This document shows positions 5,003-12,438 of a stretch of DNA of 15,216 bases, piece by piece. The number at the start of each line of letters is the position of its first letter. The first letter of the stretch is position 1. The position numbers were made by a program, and so were the translations under genes. The DNA is from JACVRM01 sp046262315 (lineage in GTDB: Bacteria; Actinomycetota; Thermoleophilia; Gaiellales; Gaiellaceae). Under the pieces are notes generated by a model, which worked only from the letters and a program-made list of their open reading frames with translations, was not told where the DNA came from and ran no database searches. The stretch covers positions 1 to 15,216 of the forward strand of contig JBHEMZ010000082.1 of NCBI GenBank assembly GCA_046262315.1. Direction: 5' to 3'.

Positions 5003-7984
5003 GTGCTGGCCCGGAAGACGGTCACCGTGCTCTTCTGCGACGTTGCCGACTGGACTCCGCTCGGCGAGCAGCTCGACCCCGAGTCGCTCCAGCGCGTGAT
5101 GGGGCGGTGGTTCACGGAGGCACGAGCGATCATCGAGCGGCACGGCGGCACGGTCGAGAAGTTCATCGGCGACGAGGTCATGGCCGTCTTCGGCGTTCCG
5201 CTCGTGCACGAGGACGACGCGCTGCGCGCAGTGCGGGCGGCCTCCGAGATGCGCGAGGGCCTGCGCGTGCTTAACGAGAAGCTCGCGCCGGCGTTCGGCG
5301 TTCGCCTCGAGGTGCGCATGGGCGTCAACACCGGCGAGGTGGTGGCCGGCGATCCTGCGAGCGGCAGCACATTCGTCACGGGGGACGCAGTCACGCTTGC
5401 CAAGCGGCTCGAGCAGGCAGCCGGGCCCGGCGAGATCCTGATCGGCAAGGCGACCTACCCGCTCGTCCGCGACGCCGTGCGGGCAGGGCCGCTCGAGTCG
5501 TTCCGCGTGAAGGGCAAGGCGAAGCCGGTCGCGCCGTGGCGCATCGACAGCGTGGACGCCGAGGCGGCCGGCGTGGCGCGGCGGCTCGACGCCCCGCTCG
5601 TGGGCCGCGGCGAGGAGCTAGCGCGGCTGCGCGCGGCCTACGACGCCGCGGTCGCCGAGCAGTCGTGCCGCACCCTCACGGTGCTGGGCGCGGCGGGCAT
5701 CGGGAAGTCCCGGCTCGCGCAGGAGCTGGCCGCCCGGGTCGAAACCGAAGCCCGGGTGCTGAGCGGCCGCTGCCTGCCCTACGGCGAGGGCATCACCTTC
5801 TGGCCGCTGGTGGACATCCTGCGCGAGCTCGGCGGCGACGAGGCCCTCGCCGAGCTGCTCGCCGGGTGCGACGACCGCCACCTCGTCGTCGAGCGCGTGC
5901 GGGCAGCGACGGGCGCCGCCGAGGGGGTGCCCGGCGACGAGCTCTTTTGGGCCGTTCGCCGACTCGTCGAGACGCTCGCCGCCGAGCGGCCGCTGCTGCT
6001 CATTTTCGAGGACATCCACTGGGCCGAGGCGACGTTCCTCGACCTCCTCGAGTACCTGCACGGCTGGACGGAGGGCGCGCCCGTGCTGCTCCTTTGCCTG
6101 GCGCGGCCCGACCTTCTTGAACGGCGGCCGGGCTGGACGGCCCCGCGCGAGCGCGTCGAGACGCTCGCGCTCGCCCCGCTTGCGGAGGCCGACGCGGAGG
6201 CGCTGCTCGCCGACCTTGCTGCCGACCTCGACTCGCCGGCGCGCGCCCGCGTGCTGGCCTCGGCCGAGGGGAACCCCCTCTACGTCGAGCAGATGGCTGC
6301 GCTCGCCGAGAGCGGCGAGCTCGTGATCCCTCCGACGATCCAGGCGCTGCTGGCCGAGCGGCTCGACCGGCTCGAGGGCGGAGAGCGCGCCATTCTGGAG
6401 CGGGCGGCAATCGTGGGGCGCGAGTTCTCGCGCCGCCAGGTGACGGATCTCTGCCCGCCCGAGCTGAGACCGGACGTCGGTCGGCATCTGCTCGCCCTGG
6501 CGCGAAAGGAGCTGATCCGGCCGCAGTCGTCCGCATCCTCGCGAGAGGACGGCTTCAGCTTCCGCCACGGCCTGATCCGCGACGCGGCCTACGAGGCCAT
6601 GCCGAAGGAGGCGCGGGCGCTCTTTCACGAGTGGTTCGCCGACTGGATGGAGCGCAACGCGGGCGAGGGTGCCCCGGAGCTGGAGGAGCTCGTCGGCTAC
6701 CACCTCGAGCAGGCCGTCCGCCTCCGCGAGCAGCTCGGCCCGGCCGACGCGCGAACCCGGGGCATCCGCGACAGGGCCGGCCGGCGTCTAGGAGCTGCCG
6801 CCAGGCGAGCGTTGACCCGCGACGATGCACCTGCTGCGGCTGCTCTCCTACGGCGGGCGATCGAGCTCCTGCCCGAGGGGGACCCCGAGCGTTTCGCGCT
6901 CAGGCGTGCGCTCACGTTGACGCTCTGGGAGCTCGGCGCGGCCGACGCTGCCGGACAGGAAGCAGCGGAGCTCCTGACAGAGGCTTCGGCGCGCGGCGAC
7001 CGCGTCTCGGCGGCTCACGCGAGGCTCGAGCTCCCCGAACACCGCCTCTACACGGCCGACCCCGAGGCCGCGCGCGACGCCGCGATCGCAGCAGTGGAGA
7101 TCTTCGGCGAGGTCGGAGACCGGCCCGGGCTCGCATACGCCTGGCGCCGACTCGCCTCCGCCGAGCGCCGCGCCGGCCGGTTCGGCGAATCCGAGCGCGC
7201 AGCGCGCGAAGCCCTCGGGCACGCTCGGGCCGCCCAGGATCGACGGGAGGAGTCGGCCGCCGTGGACGCGCTGTGCAACAGCCTGCTCTACGGGCCGACG
7301 CGCGTCGGGGACGCACTCGCCGAGTGCAAAAAGCTGCTGCAGGACGACAGGATCTCGCCGTCGATGCAGGCGAACGTGCTGAGCACCATCGCGGGCCTCG
7401 AGACGATGCGGGGCGACTTCGAGCGCGCGCGCCGGGCGTATGACGAGGCGGCGCGCCTGTTCGAAGAGCTCGGTCTCCAGATGCCGCTTGCAGGGCTGAC
7501 GCAGGTCGGTGTCCCGATGGAGCTGCTCGCGGGAGACCCGCAAGCCGCGGAGCGCGAGGCACGCCGCGGCCTCGAGATCCTCAAGGCAACGGGGCTCGGT
7601 GCCGTTCAGGGGCCGCTGCTCGCCGAGGCGCTACTCGCGCAGGGACGCCTCGAAGAGGCCGAGCGGGCGCTCGGCGAGCTGGGCGATAACGCGCCGCAAC
7701 TCCCGCCGTGGCAGGTCAAGTGGCGCGCGGTCCGGGCCCGCCTCGAGTTCGCCAGGGATCGTGTGGACAGCGCCGTCGAGCTTGCGAATGAGGCGGTGAC
7801 CATCGCGGGAGCGACCGACGACGTGACCATGCGTGCGGAGGCGCTCCACGTCCTCGCCGATGCGCTTGCCGCCGCGGGACGCTCGCAAGACGCGGCCGCC
7901 GCGGCCGACCAGGCGCGGCGTTCCTACGAGGCGAAGGGTCACAGCGCAGGCGCGCGCCAACTGACTCCGGCGGTGACCTCCTGA
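5003..7984 (+). CDS. Class III adenylate/guanylate cyclase-like protein with AAA ATPase and TPR-like region
   Basis: Encodes 993 residues. The N-terminal cyclase homology domain (about 5-185) opens with VTVLFCDVADWT and has metal-binding Asp13 and Asp57 (EKFIGDEVMAVFG), base-contacting Lys53 and Arg135. The position normally Asn in GDAVN is Thr131, so catalysis may be weak or lost. Next is an AAA_16/STAND-type ATPase: PLVGRGEELARL (198 on), Walker A GAAGIGKSR (229-237), Walker B LLLIFEDIHWAE (331-342). From about 590 to the end, paired Ala/Leu-rich helices with repeated EAERA/ALA patterns look like TPR repeats. No membrane segment and no DNA-binding domain is seen. Family members in Actinobacteria are soluble signalling proteins of largely unknown input. 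The GTG at 5003 gives the conserved RKTVTVLFCD start and fits the leaderless promoter; frames reaching further upstream would run into the dodecin gene. Confidence 0.9.
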   Translation: MLARKTVTVLFCDVADWTPLGEQLDPESLQRVMGRWFTEARAIIERHGGTVEKFIGDEVMAVFGVPLVHEDDALRAVRAASEMREGLRVLNEKLAPAFGVRLEVRMGVNTGEVVAGDPASGSTFVTGDAVTLAKRLEQAAGPGEILIGKATYPLVRDAVRAGPLESFRVKGKAKPVAPWRIDSVDAEAAGVARRLDAPLVGRGEELARLRAAYDAAVAEQSCRTLTVLGAAGIGKSRLAQELAARVETEARVLSGRCLPYGEGITFWPLVDILRELGGDEALAELLAGCDDRHLVVERVRAATGAAEGVPGDELFWAVRRLVETLAAERPLLLIFEDIHWAEATFLDLLEYLHGWTEGAPVLLLCLARPDLLERRPGWTAPRERVETLALAPLAEADAEALLADLAADLDSPARARVLASAEGNPLYVEQMAALAESGELVIPPTIQALLAERLDRLEGGERAILERAAIVGREFSRRQVTDLCPPELRPDVGRHLLALARKELIRPQSSASSREDGFSFRHGLIRDAAYEAMPKEARALFHEWFADWMERNAGEGAPELEELVGYHLEQAVRLREQLGPADARTRGIRDRAGRRLGAAARRALTRDDAPAAAALLRRAIELLPEGDPERFALRRALTLTLWELGAADAAGQEAAELLTEASARGDRVSAAHARLELPEHRLYTADPEAARDAAIAAVEIFGEVGDRPGLAYAWRRLASAERRAGRFGESERAAREALGHARAAQDRREESAAVDALCNSLLYGPTRVGDALAECKKLLQDDRISPSMQANVLSTIAGLETMRGDFERARRAYDEAARLFEELGLQMPLAGLTQVGVPMELLAGDPQAAEREARRGLEILKATGLGAVQGPLLAEALLAQGRLEEAERALGELGDNAPQLPPWQVKWRAVRARLEFARDRVDSAVELANEAVTIAGATDDVTMRAEALHVLADALAAAGRSQDAAAAADQARRSYEAKGHSAGARQLTPAVTS

Positions 7985-7998
7985 GAGGCAACTGCGCC

Positions 7999-8028
7999 AC
8001 TCCCTGTGTAGGAGTTTCCCAAGGGAGT
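7999..8028 (+). other. Inverted repeat after the cyclase gene
   Basis: A 7-bp inverted repeat (actccct / agggagt) with a 16-nt loop begins 15 bases past the cyclase stop. The loop holds a smaller stem (gga-gtt-tcc). It could be a weak terminator, but there is no T-run, or an operator or leader structure for the small downstream gene. Confidence 0.3.
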
Positions 8029-8031
8029 AGG

Positions 8032-8053
8032 CTCGGGCGCACCGTTCCCCGAG
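8032..8053 (+). other. Inverted repeat next to the Shine-Dalgarno of the 84-residue gene
   Basis: Six-base arms ctcggg (8032-8037) and cccgag (8048-8053) enclose a 10-nt loop and abut the gggagg Shine-Dalgarno at 8053-8058. In RNA such a stem would sit directly against the ribosome-binding site and could tune access to it. This is a structural guess with no family match. Confidence 0.3.
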
Positions 8054-8062
8054 GGAGGTCAG

Positions 8063-8317
8063 ATGGTTCAGCCGGAAGACGACAATGGCGATTGGGTGCC
8101 CGGTTTCCCGAAGGAGTACGTCCAGAAGTGGGTCGTGGACCGCGTGCCTCCGCCGCACCATGAGAAGTGGGACTTGGCAGTGCAGATGGGGGTGGACTGG
8201 AAAACGCGAGACTGGCGGCAGGGCGATGCACACGAATTCGTCCTCGAGTACCAGGCTCGGGTCAGCAAGACGAATCCCGGCTGGATCGACGGGTACCGCG
8301 TCGTACCGCGGCCTTAG
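8063..8317 (+). CDS. Small Trp-rich protein of unknown function
   Basis: Encodes 84 residues that I do not recognise. It has a good Shine-Dalgarno (gggaggtcag before ATG), an uninterrupted frame and sensible composition. Six tryptophans (residues 11, 23, 36, 46, 51, 74) stand out, along with DWVPGFPKEYVQKWV, PPPHHEKWDL, HEFVLEYQARV and GWIDGYRVVPRP. There is no signal peptide, membrane segment, Cys residue or charged tail, so it is probably a small cytosolic protein. It follows the cyclase-like gene by 78 bp on the same strand and may share its transcript or have its own. Its stop codon directly abuts the ftsY stop. No function can be assigned. Confidence 0.75.
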   Translation: MVQPEDDNGDWVPGFPKEYVQKWVVDRVPPPHHEKWDLAVQMGVDWKTRDWRQGDAHEFVLEYQARVSKTNPGWIDGYRVVPRP

Positions 8318-9265
8318 CTAGCCGCTCACGAGCGCGCGCGCGTAGTCGCCCGGGTCGAACGGGCGCAGGTCGTCGAGCTGCTCGCCGACGCCCACGAGCT
8401 TGACGGGCAAACCGAGCTCGTGGGCGATGGCGACGGCGACGCCGCCCTTGGCGGAGCCGTCGAGCTTCGTGAGCGCGACGCCCGTCACACCCACGGTGTC
8501 ACGGAAGAGCCGCGCCTGCTGGAGCCCGTTCTGGCCGGTGGTCGCGTCGACGACGAGCAGCGTCTCGTGCGGCGCGCCCGGCAGGCGCTGCTCGATGACA
8601 CGGCGGACCTTCGCAAGCTCCTCCATCAGGTTCGATTGCGTGTGCAGACGGCCGGCGGTGTCCACGAGCACGACATCGCGGCCGCGCGCCCGGGCCGCCT
8701 CGATTGCGTCGTAGGCGACCGCGGCCGGGTCGCCCCCGCGCTCCGAGCCGACGAAGTCGGCTTCCGCGCGCTCCGCCCAGATCTCCAGCTGCTCCTCCGC
8801 GGCCGCGCGGAAGGTGTCCGCGGCAGCGAGGATCACGCTGCGGCCGTGCTCATGCAACCGGTGGGCGAGCTTGCCGATCGTGGTCGTCTTGCCGGTGCCG
8901 TTCACGCCCACGACAAGCAGGACGCTGGGCCGCTCGTGGAGCGCGAGGATGGGCGGTTCGCCGAGCAGGCGCTCGACCTCCTCGGCGAGCGCGCGCCCGA
9001 GATCCCCGTCGACCCCGCGCGCCTCGAGCCGTTGCACGAGTTCGGCTGTCGCCGGGACGCCAACGTCGGCCATGATGAGCGACTCCTCGAGCCGCTCCCA
9101 GGCGGTCTCGTCGGCGGCGTCGAACGAGCCGAGCGCCAACTCCGCGGTGAGCGCCTGCCGGCTCTTCGAGAGGGAGTCGCGCAGGCGGGAAAACCACCCC
9201 CCGGGATCCTCGGGCGACTCCGTCCCGCCGTCCTCCCCGAGGAGCTCTGCCCAGGTGCGCGCCAC
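8318..9265 (-). CDS. ftsY: Signal recognition particle receptor FtsY
   Basis: Encodes 315 residues, an NG-type SRP GTPase that docks the Ffh-ribosome complex at the membrane. The N bundle covers about 25-105. The G domain has GVNGTGKTTTIGKLAHRL (120 on), AAADTFRAAAEEQLEIWAE, DTAGRLHTQSNLMEEL (202 on) and TKLDGSAKGG (266-275), and ends LVGVGEQLDDLRPFDP. The long acidic A domain of E. coli FtsY is absent, leaving only about 25 residues before the N domain; this short form is common outside Proteobacteria. Start is GTG at 9265 with no Shine-Dalgarno; minus-strand TATCGT eight bases upstream suggests a leaderless message. Its partner ffh lies 3.7 kb downstream on the same strand. Confidence 0.97.
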   Translation of the reverse strand: MARTWAELLGEDGGTESPEDPGGWFSRLRDSLSKSRQALTAELALGSFDAADETAWERLEESLIMADVGVPATAELVQRLEARGVDGDLGRALAEEVERLLGEPPILALHERPSVLLVVGVNGTGKTTTIGKLAHRLHEHGRSVILAAADTFRAAAEEQLEIWAERAEADFVGSERGGDPAAVAYDAIEAARARGRDVVLVDTAGRLHTQSNLMEELAKVRRVIEQRLPGAPHETLLVVDATTGQNGLQQARLFRDTVGVTGVALTKLDGSAKGGVAVAIAHELGLPVKLVGVGEQLDDLRPFDPGDYARALVSG

Positions 9266-9273
9266 GGCGCGCC

Positions 9274-9279
9274 ACGATA
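9274..9279 (-). promoter_or_regulatory. -10 box of ftsY (leaderless start)
   Basis: Minus-strand TATCGT (4 of 6 to TATAAT) ends eight bases before the GTG of ftsY. An overlapping alternative is TAGCTA. The spacing would put the transcript start at or within a base or two of the start codon, consistent with no Shine-Dalgarno. No clear -35 box is seen. Confidence 0.4.
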
Positions 9280-9328
9280 GCTACGCCCGAGCGAGGAACA
9301 GCCCGCGCCCCACGAAACGGGCGAACGG

Positions 9329-9334
9329 TAGTCT
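9329..9334 (+). promoter_or_regulatory. -10 box of the YjbR-family gene (leaderless start)
   Basis: TAGTCT ends six bases before GTG at 9341, the same box-to-start spacing as in the cyclase gene. No Shine-Dalgarno and no clear -35 box are present. The box shares the 75-bp divergent spacer with the ftsY -10. Confidence 0.4.
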
Positions 9335-9340
9335 CGCGCC

Positions 9341-9683
9341 GTGTCCGGGTGGGACGATGCCCGCCGTATCGGGCGGGAGCTGCCCGAGGTCGAGGAGGCG
9401 ACCTCCTGGGGCGGCCCTGCCTCCAGGTTCGCGGCAAGGCATTCACGGGCGTGAGCCGTCACGAGGGGGCCGTCTGGGTCCGTTGCGACCGGGACGCGAG
9501 CGCCAGCTGCTCGTGGAGTCGAATCCGGAGCTCTACCGTCTGACGCCGCACTTCGAGCGCTCGCCCGGCTACCTGCTGTTCTGGCTCGAGCACGCCGACG
9601 AGGACGATCTGCGCGAGCGGTTGGTGGACGCATGGCTGCTCGTGGCACCTGAGCGCCTCGCGGCGCGGTACGCCCCGGGCTAG
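9341..9683 (+). pseudogene. MmcQ/YjbR-family protein, two frameshifts
   Basis: Three reading frames in succession spell one MmcQ/YjbR-like protein of about 114 residues. Frame one (GTG 9341) gives DDARRIGRELPEVEEATSWG. Near the GGGG run at 9408-9411 it must move to a second frame for VRGKAFTGVSRHEGAVWVR, and near 9493-9495 to a third for ERQLLVESNPELYRLTPHF and the C-terminus WLLVAPERLAARYAPG. Each junction is explained by one missing base. Read without shifts, frame one stops after about 37 residues. YjbR proteins have a CyaY-like fold and are often called DNA-binding, with no firm role. Either the gene is recently decayed or the sequence has two indel errors; all long neighbours being intact slightly favours decay. 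Its stop overlaps the smc stop. Confidence 0.8.
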
Positions 9684-12403
9684 AGCGCGGTTGTGAGGAC
9701 CGGCTCGCGCGGTGTTCGGCGCGAGACGATCTCGGAGACGCCTTCGCCGCCCATCGTCACGCCGTAGAGCACGTCGGCGGCCTCCATGGTGCGCTTCTGG
9801 TGCGTGACCACGATGAATTGAGCGCGATCGGCGTAGCGGCGCAGCAGGTCGACGAACCGGCCTATGTTGGTGTCGTCGAGGGCGGCTTCGACCTCGTCCA
9901 GAAGGTAGAACGGGGACGGCCGCGCCAGGAACAGGGCGAACAGGAACGAGATCGCGCCGAGCGCCTTCTCGCCGCCGGAGAGCAGCGAGAGGCTCGTGAC
10001 GCGCTTGCCCGCGGGCCGCAGGTCGAGCTCGACTCCCACCTCGGTCTCCTCCTCCTCAGGGTCGGTCAGACGCAGCCATCCCTCTCCGCCGGGGAAGAGC
10101 GTCGCGGCGACCTCGGAGAAGTTGGCGCGCACGCGTGCGAACGTCTTCGCGAAGCGCTCATCGACAGCCTGCGTGAGCTCGGCACGTAGGGTCTCGAGCT
10201 CGGCGAGGCTGCGCTCGAGATCCTCGCGCTGTTCGCGCAGCTCTGAGAGGCGCTCCTGCTCGCGCTCGTACTCCTCCTTCGCCAGCGGGTTCACCTGGCC
10301 GAGCGCGTCGAGCCGCCGCTCCAAGCGGTCGAGGGACTCCCTTAGCTCGTCGCCGTCGTCGTTTTCCGCGACCTCGACGGGCTCGTCTCCGAGCCGGCGC
10401 CGGATCTCGGCGGCCTCCGACTCGAGCCGCGCGGCGTCGACCTCGAGCGCCGTCGCCCGCGCCGCGACCTCCATCGCGCGCCGCCGCAGCTCCGCCTCGT
10501 CGGTGCCGAGGCGCCGGAGTCGCTCGGCGAGCTCGCGCGTGCGTTCCCCGCCGGCGTCGGCCCGCGCGCGCAGCGGCGCCTCGCAGCGGCTCACCGCACC
10601 CTCCGCTTCGCCGAGCGCGGCCACGAGCCGCTCGGCGACGGCCAGCGCCCGGCGGGTCGCAGCCGGGTCGGCCGGAGGACCGACAGGTGCCTGCGCCAGG
10701 ATTGTCGAAGCCTCGGCCGAGCGCCGCCGGGCCTCCTGCTCCACCTCGACTGCGCTCGCGAGAGTCGTTTCCAGCTCGGCCGTCTCCGCCGCGAGCCCGC
10801 GCCGGCGAGCCTCAAGCTCGAGCAGGACGGCCTCCGCAGTCTCGCCCGCAAAGAGCAGCTCCCCACGCTCGGGCGCCCAGCGGTGCCCGGCTCGCGTGAC
10901 CGCAACGCCCCGTTCCACGTCGAGCAGCCGCCCGTCGTCGACCAGCCACACGTCTGTGAGCAGCGACGCGACCCCCTCTCCGCCCGGCCGTGGGCGCACA
11001 TGCGCGACGAGCGGTTCGGCGTCCGGAAGGGGCGGCGCGGGCGGAGCCGCCACGGCGGGGGGCACGACGGCGCCGACGAAGCCGAGCCCGTCGCGCCGGG
11101 CATGCTCGGCGATCGCCAGCGCGTGCGAAGGCGAGCCAGCGACCAGCGCGCCGGCGCGCCAGGCGAGCGCGGCCGCCACCGCTCGCTCGTAACCCGTCTC
11201 GACCTCCAGCTGAGCGAGCGCGAGCCGCTCGCCTGCCTCCGCGAGCGTACGCGCCGCCGGCGCAAGGCCCTCGCGCTCGGCCAGCGAGCGCTCCAATGCC
11301 TCCAGCCTCCCACGCGCCAGCTCGAGCTTGTCGGCGAGCGACTGACGCTCGAGCGAGGACTCGCGCGCGCGACGCTCGGCCTCCGCCGCGTCGCGCGCGA
11401 GGTCGATGCGGGTCGGCGCGGCCGGCATGGGCGAGTCCGGCAGTGTGGCAACCTGGGCCCGGAGGCCGGCCAGCGTCTCCTCGGCAGTCTCACGCCGTAG
11501 CGAAACGCGCTCGCCGGCGCTCCGCAGCCGGTAGAGCGCGGCCGTAGCACCTTCCCGCCGCCCGGCCGCATCGGCAAGCTCCTCTTCGGCGCCGTTCCGC
11601 TCTACGAGGACGGCTTCGAGCTGCTCGTCGCTGCGGCGGCACTCGAGCGCCACGGCGGCACGCCGCTCCTCGACGGCCGCCAGGCGCTCCTCGAGCCCGG
11701 CGAGCTCGAGAGCGTCGATCACCCGCCGGACGGAGGCCACCTGCGTGCGCAACCGCTCGGCGCGCTCGGCGGCCGTCGCCTGGAGCGCCAGCGGCCGCAG
11801 GCGCTTGGCGACCTCGGCCTCGACGTCCTTCGCCCGTTCGACCTCGGAGGCCACGCGCGCCAGCTTGAGCTCCGCGCGGTGACGCCGGCGCTTGAACTTG
11901 CCGACGCCCGCAGCCTCCTCGATCATGGCGCGCCGCTCGACCGGGCTGGAGGCGAGGATCTCCTCGACGCGGCCCTGGCCGATCACCGTCACGCCGCTCG
12001 CGAGGCCGACGTCCGCGAGCAGCTCGACGAGATCGGTGCGGCGCACGGTCGCGCCGTTGACGAGGTACTGCCCCTCGCCGCCGCGATGCAGCCGCCGCGT
12101 GATCGCGACCTCGGCGAACGGCAGCTCCTCCCACCTCGCGTCAGCGTTGTCGAAGCGGAGCTCGACCTCGCACCACGCCGCCGCGGGACGGTCGCCCGAC
12201 CCCGCGTAGAGGACGTCGTCCGGCTTCTCGGCCCGCAGCTCGCTAGGACTCAGCGAACCGGTCGCCCAGAGGAGTGCATCGGCAACGTTCGACTTGCCCG
12301 AGCCGTTCGGCCCGACCACAACGGCAACGCCGGGTTCGAGGCGCACCTCCACCGCGTCCGAGAACGACTTGAAGCCACGGATGTGGATCGCGCTCAGGTG
12401 CAC
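9680..12403 (-). CDS. smc: Chromosome segregation protein SMC (compact form)
   Basis: Encodes 907 residues. SMC dimers with ScpA/ScpB organise and condense the chromosome. The head has Walker A GPNGSGKS (31-38), LVELLADVGLASGVTVIGQG, the C-terminal signature LSGGEKAL (from 808) and Walker B FYLLDEVEAALDD (832 on), followed by FIVVTHQKRTMEAADVLYGV. Coiled-coil arms cover about 170-385 and 525-745, flanking a hinge at about 385-525. Bacterial SMCs are usually about 1,150-1,200 residues; here each arm is about 215-220 residues instead of over 300, with head and hinge retained. Start is GTG at 12403, giving the canonical HLSAIHIRGFKSF; no Shine-Dalgarno. It follows rnc by 35 bp, and its stop overlaps that of the convergent YjbR-like gene. 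Confidence 0.95.
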   Translation of the reverse strand: MHLSAIHIRGFKSFSDAVEVRLEPGVAVVVGPNGSGKSNVADALLWATGSLSPSELRAEKPDDVLYAGSGDRPAAAWCEVELRFDNADARWEELPFAEVAITRRLHRGGEGQYLVNGATVRRTDLVELLADVGLASGVTVIGQGRVEEILASSPVERRAMIEEAAGVGKFKRRRHRAELKLARVASEVERAKDVEAEVAKRLRPLALQATAAERAERLRTQVASVRRVIDALELAGLEERLAAVEERRAAVALECRRSDEQLEAVLVERNGAEEELADAAGRREGATAALYRLRSAGERVSLRRETAEETLAGLRAQVATLPDSPMPAAPTRIDLARDAAEAERRARESSLERQSLADKLELARGRLEALERSLAEREGLAPAARTLAEAGERLALAQLEVETGYERAVAAALAWRAGALVAGSPSHALAIAEHARRDGLGFVGAVVPPAVAAPPAPPLPDAEPLVAHVRPRPGGEGVASLLTDVWLVDDGRLLDVERGVAVTRAGHRWAPERGELLFAGETAEAVLLELEARRRGLAAETAELETTLASAVEVEQEARRRSAEASTILAQAPVGPPADPAATRRALAVAERLVAALGEAEGAVSRCEAPLRARADAGGERTRELAERLRRLGTDEAELRRRAMEVAARATALEVDAARLESEAAEIRRRLGDEPVEVAENDDGDELRESLDRLERRLDALGQVNPLAKEEYEREQERLSELREQREDLERSLAELETLRAELTQAVDERFAKTFARVRANFSEVAATLFPGGEGWLRLTDPEEEETEVGVELDLRPAGKRVTSLSLLSGGEKALGAISFLFALFLARPSPFYLLDEVEAALDDTNIGRFVDLLRRYADRAQFIVVTHQKRTMEAADVLYGVTMGGEGVSEIVSRRTPREPVLTTAL

Positions 12404-12412
12404 GCGCTGCGG

Positions 12413-12418
12413 ACGCTA
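12413..12418 (-). promoter_or_regulatory. Possible -10 box of smc
   Basis: Minus-strand TAGCGT (3 of 6 to TATAAT) ends nine bases before the smc GTG, within the 35-bp rnc-smc gap. It resembles the boxes before ffh and ftsY, but the match is weak and smc may simply be read through from rnc. Confidence 0.25.
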
Positions 12419-12438
12419 GCGGCGGCCGCGGATGGCGC

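Noticed and set aside
5618..6703. Minus-strand frame of 361 codons opposite the cyclase/AAA gene
   Set aside because: It lies across the conserved Walker motifs of the plus-strand protein and shows no recognisable domain.
9996..11192. Plus-strand frame of 398 codons opposite smc
   Set aside because: Its Ser/Arg/Ala-rich composition is a mirror of the smc coiled-coil codons; smc is clearly the real gene.
9690..12400. Frequent ctcgag/gcgctc-like short repeats across smc
   Set aside because: They reflect repeated Leu-Glu, Arg-Ala and similar codon pairs in coiled coils, not a DNA repeat array or CRISPR; spacing is irregular.
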